A stretch of 64,000 bases of DNA from Actinomycetes bacterium (GTDB lineage: Bacteria > Actinomycetota > Acidimicrobiia > Acidimicrobiales > Ilumatobacteraceae), in NCBI GenBank assembly GCA_025356335.1, contig JANXUF010000147.1, positions 1 through 64,000 of the forward strand, written 5' to 3'. Below are positions 25,027 to 33,378 of the stretch, in pieces. Below the pieces are notes generated by a model that worked only from the letters and a program-made list of their open reading frames with translations, was not told the DNA's origin and did not search any database. The first letter of the stretch is position 1. Each line of letters begins with the position of its first letter. The position numbers were made by a program, and so were the translations under genes.

Positions 25027-25731
25027 ATGACGAACGCCAGCGTTGACGGATCCGCGGCGACGGACTACTTCTCCAGTCGCCATCCGTTGCGGCGGGCGGC
25101 GACGCGTCTGGCGCTTCGCGCCCGGAAGGTGATGTACCGCAGGTATACGGATGTGTTCCCTCCGACGCTGGAGCAGGCCGTCATCGACGTCGGCGTGACC
25201 CCGGATCGTACGTTGGCCGACTCGAATTTCTTCGAGCAGTGGTACCCGTACAAGCACAAATTGACGGCGACGAGCATCGAGGATGCCAGTTTCCTCGAGC
25301 ATGAATATCCCGGGCTGACCTTCGTCCGGACGGACGGCTCGACACTGCCGTTCGCCGATGGCGAATTCGATATCGCCTTTTCGTCGGCGGTGTTGGAACA
25401 TGTCGGCGACCGTGCGGCTCAACGTGCCTTCGTTGCCGAGATCTGCCGGGTGAGTAGGCATTTCTTCCTCACGACGCCGAATCGAGGTTTCCCGATCGAA
25501 GTGCACACCTTCTTACCGTTGCTCCACTGGCTACCGCAGCGCCATCACCAGAGCGCGCTGCGCCGCCTCCGCAAATCGTTCTGGGCGGACACGGCGAACC
25601 TCAATCTGTTGACCGCAGCAGAACTGATGGCACTCTTCCCGCCCGATGCGGAGGTCGACCTCGTGCGTCATCGGACCGCCGGGCTGTGCTCGAACCTGAT
25701 CGTACACGGACGGTCGAAGCGCCTCACGTGA
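25027..25731 (+). CDS. SAM-dependent methyltransferase (Methyltransf_11-like), surface-glycan context
   Basis: A 234-residue protein. The first SAM motif is weak, but FVRTDGSTLPFADGEFDIAFSSAVLEHVGDRAAQ is a clear methyltransferase motif II-to-IV stretch at about residues 95-130. ICRVSRHFFLTTPNRGFPIEVHT and LHWLPQRHHQ follow, as in methyltransferases beside glycosyltransferases. The start is ATG 25027, or GTG 25024. TACGCT ends 6 nt upstream of the ATG. It overlaps the end of the convergent GT2 gene by 8 nt. Modification of a cell-surface sugar or lipid is likely but not provable. Confidence 0.82.
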   Translation: MTNASVDGSAATDYFSSRHPLRRAATRLALRARKVMYRRYTDVFPPTLEQAVIDVGVTPDRTLADSNFFEQWYPYKHKLTATSIEDASFLEHEYPGLTFVRTDGSTLPFADGEFDIAFSSAVLEHVGDRAAQRAFVAEICRVSRHFFLTTPNRGFPIEVHTFLPLLHWLPQRHHQSALRRLRKSFWADTANLNLLTAAELMALFPPDAEVDLVRHRTAGLCSNLIVHGRSKRLT

Positions 25732-26974
25732 GGTCGATGTGCTTGTCCATCCCGAGGATCGACAGGAAGAGGCTGGCGAAGATCGTCGAGGCACCGAGGA
25801 TCACGCCGAGCGCCGCCGGGACGACGACGCGAAGTTGACGGCTCGGGTCCAGTTCGCCGAATCCGACGTCACGCCATCGCCACAGCGAGACCAGCGCGGT
25901 GATGACGCCGGCAAGCAGTGTCAGCACTCCGAGGAGCAGTCCGCGTTCGAGTTTGAACTTGCCACCGAGCTCGTCGATGCGACTGTCTGCCGGCAGGAAC
26001 CCCTTGGTCACGGCGTAGATCTTGGTGAACAGCCCGAATGTGACCGCCTGGAAACCGATCACCGTCAGCGCTGCGGCGTAGACGAGAGCGGCGACGTCGA
26101 ACACCACACCAAAGGCATGGATCCTGCCGATGACGAGCGCAATGGTCAGCGTGAGACCGACGCTGAACATCGCCAATCCCGGATACAGGAACAGGAAACG
26201 GGGGCTGTAGAGCATCAGGAACCGCAGATGCCGCCAACCGTCGGACCATGTGCGTAGGTGCGGTTTGCGCGACCGTCCGTCGGGGCGCAGCGTCGTCGGC
26301 ACCTCACTGATCTTCAATCCGCGCAACCCGGCTTTGACGACCATCTCGCTGGCGAATTCCATCCCGGTCGTGCGCAGGCCGAGACCCTGGATGGTGTCGC
26401 GGCGAAAACCGCGGAGCCCGCAGTGGAAGTCCTTGACGGGTAGACGGAACAACACGCGCCCCACCGTCGACAGCACCGGGTTGCCGAGGTAGCGGTGCAA
26501 CGGTGGCATCGCCCCCTTCTCGATACCGCCGAGGAAGCGGTTGCCCATCACCAGTTCGTCCCCGGCTCGAAGGTTGTCGAGGAAGACCTGCAGTGCGGTG
26601 AAATCATAGGAGTCGTCGGCATCGCCCATCACGATGTAGGTGCTCCTGGCGGCGGCGATCCCGCCGATCAACGCTGCACCATAGCCACGTTCGGGGATCG
26701 GCACGACTCGCGCCCCGGCATCGATGGCCAGTTGCTGGGAGCCGTCGGTCGACCCGTTGTCGGCAACGAGCACCTCGCCAGAGACGCCCTGCTCGTCGAG
26801 CCACGCACGCGCCGTCCGTACACAGGTGGCGACGGTCTCCGCCTCGTTGAGGCACGGCATGAGGATCGTCAGCTCGAACTCGTCAGCCGGCGCAACGGCG
26901 CTCGGTGAGGACTCCGATGCGGGTGCGGCTGCGGGAATCGTGCTCGGGACATATGTGGGGTCGAGCGTCGTCAT
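25724..26974 (-). CDS. Family 2 glycosyltransferase, polyprenyl-phosphate hexose synthase type with membrane tail
   Basis: A 416-residue protein that probably transfers a sugar from a nucleotide donor to polyprenyl phosphate. After a 45-residue disordered N-terminus, the GT-A domain has ILMPCLNEAETV, VADNGSTDGS, metal-binding MGDADDSYDF and GNRFLGGIEKGAMP. From residue 250 there are about four transmembrane helices, as in DPMS-like enzymes such as GtrB. ATG 26974 overlaps the stop of the upstream membrane protein (ATGA), so they act together: this enzyme could supply the lipid-linked sugar used by the GT-C protein. Confidence 0.88.
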   Translation of the reverse strand: MTTLDPTYVPSTIPAAAPASESSPSAVAPADEFELTILMPCLNEAETVATCVRTARAWLDEQGVSGEVLVADNGSTDGSQQLAIDAGARVVPIPERGYGAALIGGIAAARSTYIVMGDADDSYDFTALQVFLDNLRAGDELVMGNRFLGGIEKGAMPPLHRYLGNPVLSTVGRVLFRLPVKDFHCGLRGFRRDTIQGLGLRTTGMEFASEMVVKAGLRGLKISEVPTTLRPDGRSRKPHLRTWSDGWRHLRFLMLYSPRFLFLYPGLAMFSVGLTLTIALVIGRIHAFGVVFDVAALVYAAALTVIGFQAVTFGLFTKIYAVTKGFLPADSRIDELGGKFKLERGLLLGVLTLLAGVITALVSLWRWRDVGFGELDPSRQLRVVVPAALGVILGASTIFASLFLSILGMDKHIDLT

Positions 26975-28695
26975 CGTTTCGGTACCTGCCAGAGTTCGAA
27001 TTGCGAATTCTCCCAGACGAGCGTGAAGCCGAGTGTCGCAGCTGATTCGGTGTCGAGCGGTGCCTGGGAGTAGTTCGAAGCGTCCTTGCGTCGAGCGTAG
27101 TAGTCGGCATTGCTGATCACGGTGTCGATCCCGGTCGACTGTATGGCGTTCCTGTCGGTGTAGAGGACCATCGTGCGTGCCCGGAAGAAGGCGACGACGT
27201 CGGTCGGCTTGGTGGCGGTGCGCACCTCTGTGAACAGTTGCTGCCAACTCGGTTCAGCGGCTCCGGGCAGCGTGTAGGTCCCGTTGTCGTATCGGAACTC
27301 GGTCTTGTGCCAGGTGTCGGTGCCATTGCCGACGAGCAGCAGGACGATCGCCGCCGTCGCTATCGGCGCTGCGACGTAGGTGCGGATGTGGTCCGGATGA
27401 GCGAGCAGCGAACGTGCTGCCGTCGGGATGGTGGCGATGCCCTGATAGGCGAAGTAGACGAGCAGTGGGGTCAACGAGAAGATGTAGCGGGAGTCACGGA
27501 AAGGGGCGATGCCGATGATCAACGTGGCAGCGACCAGGTAGGTGAAGAGTGCGATGTCTTCGGCGAAGGCTGTGGCCAGACGGAGGACGATCCCGATCGC
27601 GGAGAAGGCGAGGAACAGGGCGAACATCACCTTGGCGACAGAGGCCGACCCGGCGAATCCCCACAGGGATGCGCCTGGGAACGCTCTGCCGGGATCCTTG
27701 AGTCCGATCTGTTCGGCGAGCGAGAGGCCGTAGGCCTGCAGATTTGCCCTGATCTGGCCGAGACCGGTGTGGTCCACGTGTTCCAACAGCGGTGAGGGCA
27801 GCACGACCCGCATCACCCCGACGAAGGCGACGAACGACAGTACGGGAACCACGAGCCGGGACCAACGGACTGCGAACGGCTGGGCGCGGTCTCGGCGCCA
27901 CCAGCGCCCGAGGAGCCACGCCGCCTGGGCAGCAACCACTGCGGCGATCAGCGCTGCACCCTCTCGTCTGGTGGAGAATCCGTATCCTGCGGCGACGCCG
28001 ACGACGATCAGTGGCCATAGCCGCTGGCCGTCGAACTGCTGCCGGGTGCGCACTCGATCCAACAGCCACAGCGTCAGGTAGACGATGAGGAGGTAGGGGA
28101 TGTCGGACAGCACGGTGTCCGTCCAGCTGATATATGCGACGCTCAGACCGATCGTCGCCATGACCACCAATCCACCAAGGCGACCGACACGCCTGTTGAC
28201 GACGCCGTACAGGAACAGCAGGAAGCCGCCGAGCAGTACCGCCTCGAACAGCTTGAACACGTTGTAGTCGATGCCCCAGACGGCGTAGAGCGGCGCCAGC
28301 ATCAGCGGGAAGCCCCACGGATAGATGGATGGGCTGAACGAGTGCCAGGACGAATGGGTCAGGGTGAACTCGTTCTGACGGATCACCGCGCTGATCTGGC
28401 CGTTCGTCAGCGCCTTTGCCTGGCGGATATAGAGGCTGAAATCGTCGCCGTAGTCGTGCCCGGCATGCTGGTTGTACCGGCAGATGATCACGACGGCGGC
28501 AACGATGACGAGCGCGGCGACATGTGTTCTGATCCCGATGAGCGATCGTCTCCACCGCTGCGGATTCGTTTTCGGAACAGCGTCCGGCGGTAGTGAGCTG
28601 TCTGCGAGGTCGTCGGACGGGCGAACGATCTCCGGCTGCGCTTCGAGGGTCCCGTCAGCCTGCTGCCCAACCGCCGACGTTTCTTCCACGGGCAA
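26971..28695 (-). CDS. Polytopic membrane glycosyltransferase (GT-C/ArnT-PMT-like)
   Basis: A 574-residue membrane protein with a 50-residue polar N-terminus, about ten to eleven transmembrane helices and a C-terminal soluble part of about 130 residues. The first extracytoplasmic loop contains HDYGDDFSLYIRQAKALTNGQ, where the acidic pair matches the catalytic Asp of lipid-phosphosugar GT-C enzymes. The protein is therefore likely to move a sugar from polyprenyl phosphate to an outside acceptor. The start is TTG 28695; a GTG two codons in (28689) is equally possible. It is co-transcribed with the GT2 gene. Confidence 0.82.
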   Translation of the reverse strand: MPVEETSAVGQQADGTLEAQPEIVRPSDDLADSSLPPDAVPKTNPQRWRRSLIGIRTHVAALVIVAAVVIICRYNQHAGHDYGDDFSLYIRQAKALTNGQISAVIRQNEFTLTHSSWHSFSPSIYPWGFPLMLAPLYAVWGIDYNVFKLFEAVLLGGFLLFLYGVVNRRVGRLGGLVVMATIGLSVAYISWTDTVLSDIPYLLIVYLTLWLLDRVRTRQQFDGQRLWPLIVVGVAAGYGFSTRREGAALIAAVVAAQAAWLLGRWWRRDRAQPFAVRWSRLVVPVLSFVAFVGVMRVVLPSPLLEHVDHTGLGQIRANLQAYGLSLAEQIGLKDPGRAFPGASLWGFAGSASVAKVMFALFLAFSAIGIVLRLATAFAEDIALFTYLVAATLIIGIAPFRDSRYIFSLTPLLVYFAYQGIATIPTAARSLLAHPDHIRTYVAAPIATAAIVLLLVGNGTDTWHKTEFRYDNGTYTLPGAAEPSWQQLFTEVRTATKPTDVVAFFRARTMVLYTDRNAIQSTGIDTVISNADYYARRKDASNYSQAPLDTESAATLGFTLVWENSQFELWQVPKR

Positions 28696-28767
28696 CGATT
28701 ATGGTGCCTTCGTGACCGTTCTCCCCGTCAACTGCGTTGTCGAACCGCTCCGATCCTGGCGAGACGG

Positions 28768-29412
28768 ATGACGGTACCGCAGATCGATTGGCGTGCCCAC
28801 GCGCTCACGGCGACCGGGTTCATGCCTGCCGAGGAGGGCGATGCGCTGTACGCCGCTGCCGTCGCCGCCGGTTCGGCACGTCCAGGGTTGGCGTTCCTGG
28901 AGGTCGGTTCGTATTGCGGGCGCTCGACGGTGTGGCTCGGAGCTGCAGCCAGAGCCTGCCGGACCGTCGTCTTCGCCGTCGATCACCATCGTGGCTCCGA
29001 GGAGAATCAGCCAGGGTGGGAGTGGCACGACGAATCGCTCGTCGATCCGCTGACCGGCCGGATGGACACCTTGCCGCCGTTCCGGCGCACGGTGTACGAC
29101 GCCGGTGTCGAGGAGTCGGTGATCGCCGTGGTCGGAGCGTCCCCGCTCGTCGCCACCTACTGGACGTCGCCGTTGGCGTTCTGCTTCATCGACGGTGGCC
29201 ACGGGGTCGAACCGGCACGTCTCGACTACGAGGGATGGACTCCGCACGTCGCCCCGGGCGGCACGCTGGCAATCCACGACGTCTTCCCCGACCCCGCCGA
29301 CGGTGGACGGCCGCCGTACGAACAGATCTACCTTCCTGCACTCGCCAGCGGCCGGTTCACCGAGATCTCGGCGACCGGCTCGCTGCGCATCCTTTGCCGC
29401 AACCGAGGATGA
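28768..29412 (+). CDS. Class I SAM-dependent methyltransferase (Methyltransf_24)
   Basis: A 214-residue protein with the O-methyltransferase-like fold seen in carbohydrate clusters. Motif I is LEVGSYCGRSTVWLGAAA, motif II VVFAVDHHRGSEENQPG, motif IV FCFIDGGHGVEPARLDYEGW and motif V LAIHDVFPDPADGG. Members often sit beside glycosyltransferases and are thought to methylate sugars. It diverges from the GT-C gene by 72 bp, which supports that context. A terminator-like hairpin follows. Confidence 0.87.
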   Translation: MTVPQIDWRAHALTATGFMPAEEGDALYAAAVAAGSARPGLAFLEVGSYCGRSTVWLGAAARACRTVVFAVDHHRGSEENQPGWEWHDESLVDPLTGRMDTLPPFRRTVYDAGVEESVIAVVGASPLVATYWTSPLAFCFIDGGHGVEPARLDYEGWTPHVAPGGTLAIHDVFPDPADGGRPPYEQIYLPALASGRFTEISATGSLRILCRNRG

Positions 29413-29427
29413 CCGCATAGACGGGCA

Positions 29428-29454
29428 CGAGGACATCGGAAACCGATGTCCTCG
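29428..29454. terminator. Bidirectional hairpin between convergent genes
   Basis: CGAGGACATCGG (29428-29439) and its complement at 29443-29454 form a 12-bp stem with a 3-nt loop. It lies between the methyltransferase stop (29412) and the ABC permease stop (29479). Confidence 0.8.
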
Positions 29455-29478
29455 AACTCGATCGAGCCGCATCTCGTC

Positions 29479-30300
29479 CTACTTCACCTCGCGGCGTGAG
29501 CTGACCACGAGACCGGCGATCAATGGGATGATGATCCACACGGCGATCGAGGACAACGTCTGCGGCCACACGCCGTGCAGTTGCCTGCTCGAGATGTTGC
29601 CGATGGCGTTGGTGATGTCGAGCCACTTCGAGGCGGACTTGAACAGTGCCTCGCCGACCTGGCTCCAGATCAGCGGTGCTGCGAAGTAGGCGACGAGTGC
29701 CGCAGGCGTGATCGACAACAATGCTCCGAAGGCCGCGCCCATCAGCGTGCTGAGGCAGACGGCGATGAAGATGCTGCTGATCGAGGCACCCATGCCGGCA
29801 TAGCCGGCATGAACCCCGCTGTGAGAGGCGGCGATCGACACACCCGCAAACGTGAGGACGACGGCGATCGCTGTGACGGTGATGCTCAGCAGCAGCGCCG
29901 CCCCCACCTTGCACAGCAGAACCCTCGTCCGTTTCGGCGACAGCGTGAATGTCGTCAACGCCGTTCGTTGGCTCCATTCCGAGGTCATCGCCAAGACGCC
30001 GACAACCGGCAGTAACAGCGTGACAGGCAGCGTGACGGCTCTGAGGACATCGCCGAACAGCAGTTGGTTGTCGGCGCCGCCCCACGTCCGCAGTGATGCC
30101 CAGGTGGCAATCGCCGACGCCAGCAGCAGCACGGTGGCGATCATCAGCCTTCCGGCGCGTGTGTCGACGGTCTTGCGGAGTTCGACGTCGAACAGGCGGC
30201 CGAGCCGTTGCGGCCTGACCGGTGTCGTGGTGATCGGACGGTCGGGCATCATGCCGCCGTGCGACTCGATGGGCGTGTGCGTCAGGGTGGTGGTCGTCAT
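29479..30300 (-). CDS. ABC-2 type transporter permease
   Basis: A 273-residue membrane subunit with about six transmembrane helices and the ABC-2 pattern: cytoplasmic LFDVELRKTVDTRAGRLM, then TSEWSQRTALTTFTLSPKRTRVLLCKV between helices 2 and 3. I chose ATG 30300 because GAGGA lies 7 nt upstream. A GTG at 30363 that overlaps the ATPase stop as GTGA would add 21 residues and cannot be excluded. It partners with the ATPase encoded just upstream. The substrate is unknown; the family includes lantibiotic-immunity and antibiotic exporters. Confidence 0.87.
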   Translation of the reverse strand: MTTTTLTHTPIESHGGMMPDRPITTTPVRPQRLGRLFDVELRKTVDTRAGRLMIATVLLLASAIATWASLRTWGGADNQLLFGDVLRAVTLPVTLLLPVVGVLAMTSEWSQRTALTTFTLSPKRTRVLLCKVGAALLLSITVTAIAVVLTFAGVSIAASHSGVHAGYAGMGASISSIFIAVCLSTLMGAAFGALLSITPAALVAYFAAPLIWSQVGEALFKSASKWLDITNAIGNISSRQLHGVWPQTLSSIAVWIIIPLIAGLVVSSRREVK

Positions 30301-30359
30301 GATCGTTTCCTCGAGTTGGTCGATCGAGTGAATGGAGTCGGGGGGTGTGGTGATGGTGC

Positions 30360-31271
30360 TCACGAGGCAGCGCCGACGAGCTCGTGGTCGGCACTGGGAG
30401 CATCGGAATCGGTCAGCTTGAAGAACAGTGCCTCCAGGCCGTCTTCGCCGACAGGCCGAAGTTCGGTCAGCACAGCACCGGCATCGGCGGCGACTCGCCC
30501 GACGCGTTCGGCTTCGGCGTCCACCGTGAACCCACCGTCATTTCGGCGAACGGTCAAGCCGGCAGCGGAAAGTGCAGCACCGAAGGCCTCGTTGTCCGCA
30601 GCCCTGACGTACGTGCCGGCGTTTCCGAGGAGATCGTCGAGTAGTCCGTTGGCGACGATCCTGCCGTCCCCGATCATCACCAGATGGTCGACCGTCGCTT
30701 GGACCTCCCGGAGCAGGTGGCTGGACAGCAGGACCGTTCCGCCACGATTGGCGAAGTCTCTCAGCAGCTCGCGCATCCAGCGGATGCCGATCGGGTCGAG
30801 TCCGTTGGCCGGCTCGTCGAGAATGAGGATCTGTGGATCGCCGATCAGTGCGTTGGCGATCCCCAGGCGCTGGCGCATACCGAGCGAGTACTGCTTGACC
30901 CGACGCTTTTCTGCGCCCTCGAGTCCGACCCTGACGAGCATCTCGTCGGCGACCCGACGGTCGATGTCGAGCAGCGAAGCCGTCAGGTACAGCGTTTCGC
31001 GCCCGGTGCGGCCAGGATGTTGAGCGGCAGCGTCGAGCATCAATCCGACAGTGCGACCCGGATTCGGCAGTTGCTGATACGGCGACGCGTCGATCTGCGA
31101 GCTGCCGGATGTCGGCGGTGTGAGACCGGCGATCATCCGGAGCGTCGTCGATTTGCCGGCACCGTTCGGCCCGAGGAAACCGGTGATGGTGCCAGGCGTA
31201 CAGGTGAACGAGACGTTGCTGACGGCGGTGTGGCTGCCGTATTTCTTGGTGAGATTTTCGACGGTGATCAT
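30360..31271 (-). CDS. ABC transporter ATP-binding protein (BcrA/CcmA-like)
   Basis: A 303-residue ATPase subunit of an ABC-2 exporter. Motifs are Walker A GPNGAGKST, signature YSLGMRQRLGIA, Walker B LILDEPANGLDP and switch region LLSSHLLREV. The C-terminal 80 residues form the small extra domain of the drug-efflux type. The start ATG 31271 is decided by GAAGG 8 nt upstream; another ATG at 31277 is too close to that site. It is the first gene of the transporter operon and is divergent from a two-component system, a common arrangement for peptide-antibiotic or envelope-stress response. Confidence 0.9.
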   Translation of the reverse strand: MITVENLTKKYGSHTAVSNVSFTCTPGTITGFLGPNGAGKSTTLRMIAGLTPPTSGSSQIDASPYQQLPNPGRTVGLMLDAAAQHPGRTGRETLYLTASLLDIDRRVADEMLVRVGLEGAEKRRVKQYSLGMRQRLGIANALIGDPQILILDEPANGLDPIGIRWMRELLRDFANRGGTVLLSSHLLREVQATVDHLVMIGDGRIVANGLLDDLLGNAGTYVRAADNEAFGAALSAAGLTVRRNDGGFTVDAEAERVGRVAADAGAVLTELRPVGEDGLEALFFKLTDSDAPSADHELVGAAS

Positions 31272-31333
31272 GGTCATCACCTTCGTCCGATACGGGTTCT
31301 CGTGCATCGGCCGCACGTCGTCGACGACCCCCT

Positions 31334-31373
31334 ACGAAAGTCGGCGTCGACGGACGAGGGAAGCGACTTTCGT
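31334..31373. promoter_or_regulatory. Inverted repeat, candidate response-regulator operator
   Basis: ACGAAAGTCG (31334-31343) and its perfect complement CGACTTTCGT (31364-31373) are centred 30 bp apart, about three helical turns. They lie in the 140-bp divergent region between the ABC operon and the kinase gene. A dimeric NarL-type regulator is the obvious candidate ligand. Confidence 0.5.
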
Positions 31374-31399
31374 CTGGTCCCCGGCGTCGCGCTGAGGGT

Positions 31400-31405
31400 T
31401 ACGCT
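31400..31405 (+). promoter_or_regulatory. -10 element of the kinase gene (leaderless)
   Basis: TACGCT is followed by 6 nt and GTG 31412, with no ribosome site. Confidence 0.5.
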
Positions 31406-31411
31406 GACGGC

Positions 31412-32656
31412 GTGCGACGGATCAGGCAATGGTGGAACCGGTTTCGCCGCTGGTTCCCTCGGGTCCGTGACACCGGTGCCGTGCTCATCGGGCTGGTCGT
31501 CGCCGCCGACGTCGTGCTGCAACGTTTTCAGCATGGCCACGTTGCAGCGGTCGTCGAGACATCCTTCGGCGTTGTTGCGGCGGTAGCACTGTGGTGGCGT
31601 CGCAGCCGGCCGGTGCTCGTCACGGTGATCGGCATCGTCGTGATGTTCGTCATCGGTGTCGAATACGCCGCGCTGGTGGCGATCGCCACGTTGATGATCC
31701 GCCGCCGCGACCGACTGTCGCTCGCCCTGACGGCTGTCGCCGTCCCGTCAATGATCATCGGTTCCCGTCTGAACGACATCCATTCGCGGGCGAACTCCGA
31801 CGTTGTCAGCAGCGTGCTCAACGCCGTGCTGACGATCGGCGTCGTCGCCGCGCTCGGCGCATACATCGGCGTGCGACGTGACCTGCTGACAAACCTTCAA
31901 GACCGCGCAGAGCGCGCCGAAGCGGAGCGCGAGATCCGTGAGGAACAGGGCCGCCTCGGCGAACGAACGCGAATCGCACGCGAGATGCATGACGTGCTCG
32001 CTCACAAGGTTTCATTGATCGCCCTGCAGGCGGGCGGGCTCGAGGTGACGAACGATCCCAGCGCGGAGCAGGTGCGGGCCTGCGCTGCGCTGATCCGCGA
32101 GACGGCCCATCAGGCGTCGGAGGACCTGCGCGATGTGCTCGGCGTTCTGCGCGACGCCGACGGTGATGTCCGCACGAAGTTCGCCCCGCAGGCGAAGCTC
32201 TCGGACATCGCCGGAGTCGTCGAGTCATCCCGAAGTGCCGGTCAGTCTGTCACGCTCGTCGGTACTGCCGACTTGACGCTTCCGGCAGGCGACCTGCTCG
32301 GCCGGGCGGCGTTCCGCCTCGTCCAGGAGGCACTCACCAACGTGCACAAACATGCGCGGTCGGCGGCGACGACGGTGCAGATCGACGGTGCGCCCGGTGG
32401 CCAACTGGAGATCGAGGTCGTCAACCTCGCACCGGTCGCCGCCGGTCAGCTGTTACCCGGATCCGGTCTCGGACTCGTCGGGCTCCGCGAACGGGTCGAA
32501 CTCGTCGGCGGGACATTCGCCGCCGGACCCACCAGGGCAGGTGGCTTCCGTGTCTGCGCCAGCATGCCGTGGCCACCCCAGCTCCCGACTCCGGCGGAGG
32601 CGGCGGACCTCGATGTCGTCATCGCTGATTCTGCGACCATCCAGGCACGTCGATGA
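31412..32656 (+). CDS. Sensor histidine kinase, DesK/LiaS (HisKA_3) type
   Basis: A 414-residue membrane kinase. Residues 20-155 form about five transmembrane helices with very short loops, so it probably senses events within the membrane. A short coiled segment (155-185) leads to HisKA_3 with phospho-acceptor His193 in AREMHDVLAHKVSL. The HATPase domain has ALTNVHKHA and GSGLGLVGLRERVELVGG. It overlaps the response regulator by 4 nt. Together with the divergent ABC exporter it resembles antibiotic-responsive three-component modules. Confidence 0.9.
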   Translation: MRRIRQWWNRFRRWFPRVRDTGAVLIGLVVAADVVLQRFQHGHVAAVVETSFGVVAAVALWWRRSRPVLVTVIGIVVMFVIGVEYAALVAIATLMIRRRDRLSLALTAVAVPSMIIGSRLNDIHSRANSDVVSSVLNAVLTIGVVAALGAYIGVRRDLLTNLQDRAERAEAEREIREEQGRLGERTRIAREMHDVLAHKVSLIALQAGGLEVTNDPSAEQVRACAALIRETAHQASEDLRDVLGVLRDADGDVRTKFAPQAKLSDIAGVVESSRSAGQSVTLVGTADLTLPAGDLLGRAAFRLVQEALTNVHKHARSAATTVQIDGAPGGQLEIEVVNLAPVAAGQLLPGSGLGLVGLRERVELVGGTFAAGPTRAGGFRVCASMPWPPQLPTPAEAADLDVVIADSATIQARR

Positions 32657-33351
32657 ACGCCACGTCACCGGACAGCGTCCATCGATTCGATGGGCGTGGC
32701 ATCACCCGCATCGTCATCGTCGACGACGAGCAACTCGTACGGGCCGGCCTGCGGATGATTCTCGAGTCCGCCGCTGACCTGCGCATCGTCGGCGAGGCGA
32801 GCGATGGTGCCGATGCCGTTGCTGCCGTGAAGGCGTTTGGCCCGGACGTCGTGTTGATGGACATCCGCATGCCGCGCATCGACGGTCTCGAAGCGACCCG
32901 CCGGGTGCTGCAACTTCCCGATCCGCCGCGCGTGATCGTGTTGACGACGTTCGACCTCGACGACTACGTGATGCAGTCTCTGCAGGCCGGGGCGACCGGG
33001 TTCCTGCTCAAGGACACTCCTCCGACCGAACTGATCAATGCGGTGCGCGTGGTCGCCGCCGGTGAGGCGATGCTCTCGCCGACCGTGACCAGGCGGCTGA
33101 TCCAGCATTTCGCCGACGGGTCGACAGCCAAGCAGGACGCAGCGCAGCAGCGGATGAAGGCGCTGACGGAACGCGAGACCGACGTGCTCGTCGCCGTCGC
33201 CACGGGACTGTCGAATGCAGACATCGGCAGGTCGTTGTTCATGAGCGAGGCGACCGTCAAAGCCCACGTGTCTCGCCTGTTGAGCAAACTCGACCTCAAC
33301 AACCGGGTGCAGGTCGCGATCCTCGCCCATGACGCAGGTCTGCTCATCTGA
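32653..33351 (+). CDS. NarL/LuxR-family response regulator
   Basis: A 232-residue regulator phosphorylated by the kinase encoded just before it. The receiver domain has acidic pair VIVDDEQLV, phospho-acceptor Asp70 in VVLMDIRMPR, and Lys in FLLKDTPP. The C-terminal helix-turn-helix reads LTERETDVLVAVATGLSNADIG and SEATVKAHVSRLLSKL. The 20-residue N-terminal extension is unusual; a start at an internal codon is possible, but the ATGA overlap with the kinase supports 32653. The likely target is the divergent promoter region at 31272-31411. Confidence 0.92.
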   Translation: MNATSPDSVHRFDGRGITRIVIVDDEQLVRAGLRMILESAADLRIVGEASDGADAVAAVKAFGPDVVLMDIRMPRIDGLEATRRVLQLPDPPRVIVLTTFDLDDYVMQSLQAGATGFLLKDTPPTELINAVRVVAAGEAMLSPTVTRRLIQHFADGSTAKQDAAQQRMKALTERETDVLVAVATGLSNADIGRSLFMSEATVKAHVSRLLSKLDLNNRVQVAILAHDAGLLI

Positions 33352-33365
33352 AGCATTCCGGGGAG

Positions 33366-33371
33366 TAGCCT
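33366..33371 (+). promoter_or_regulatory. -10 element of the SDR gene (leaderless)
   Basis: TAGCCT ends 7 nt before GTG 33379. Confidence 0.5.
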
Positions 33372-33378
33372 CAAGCGG

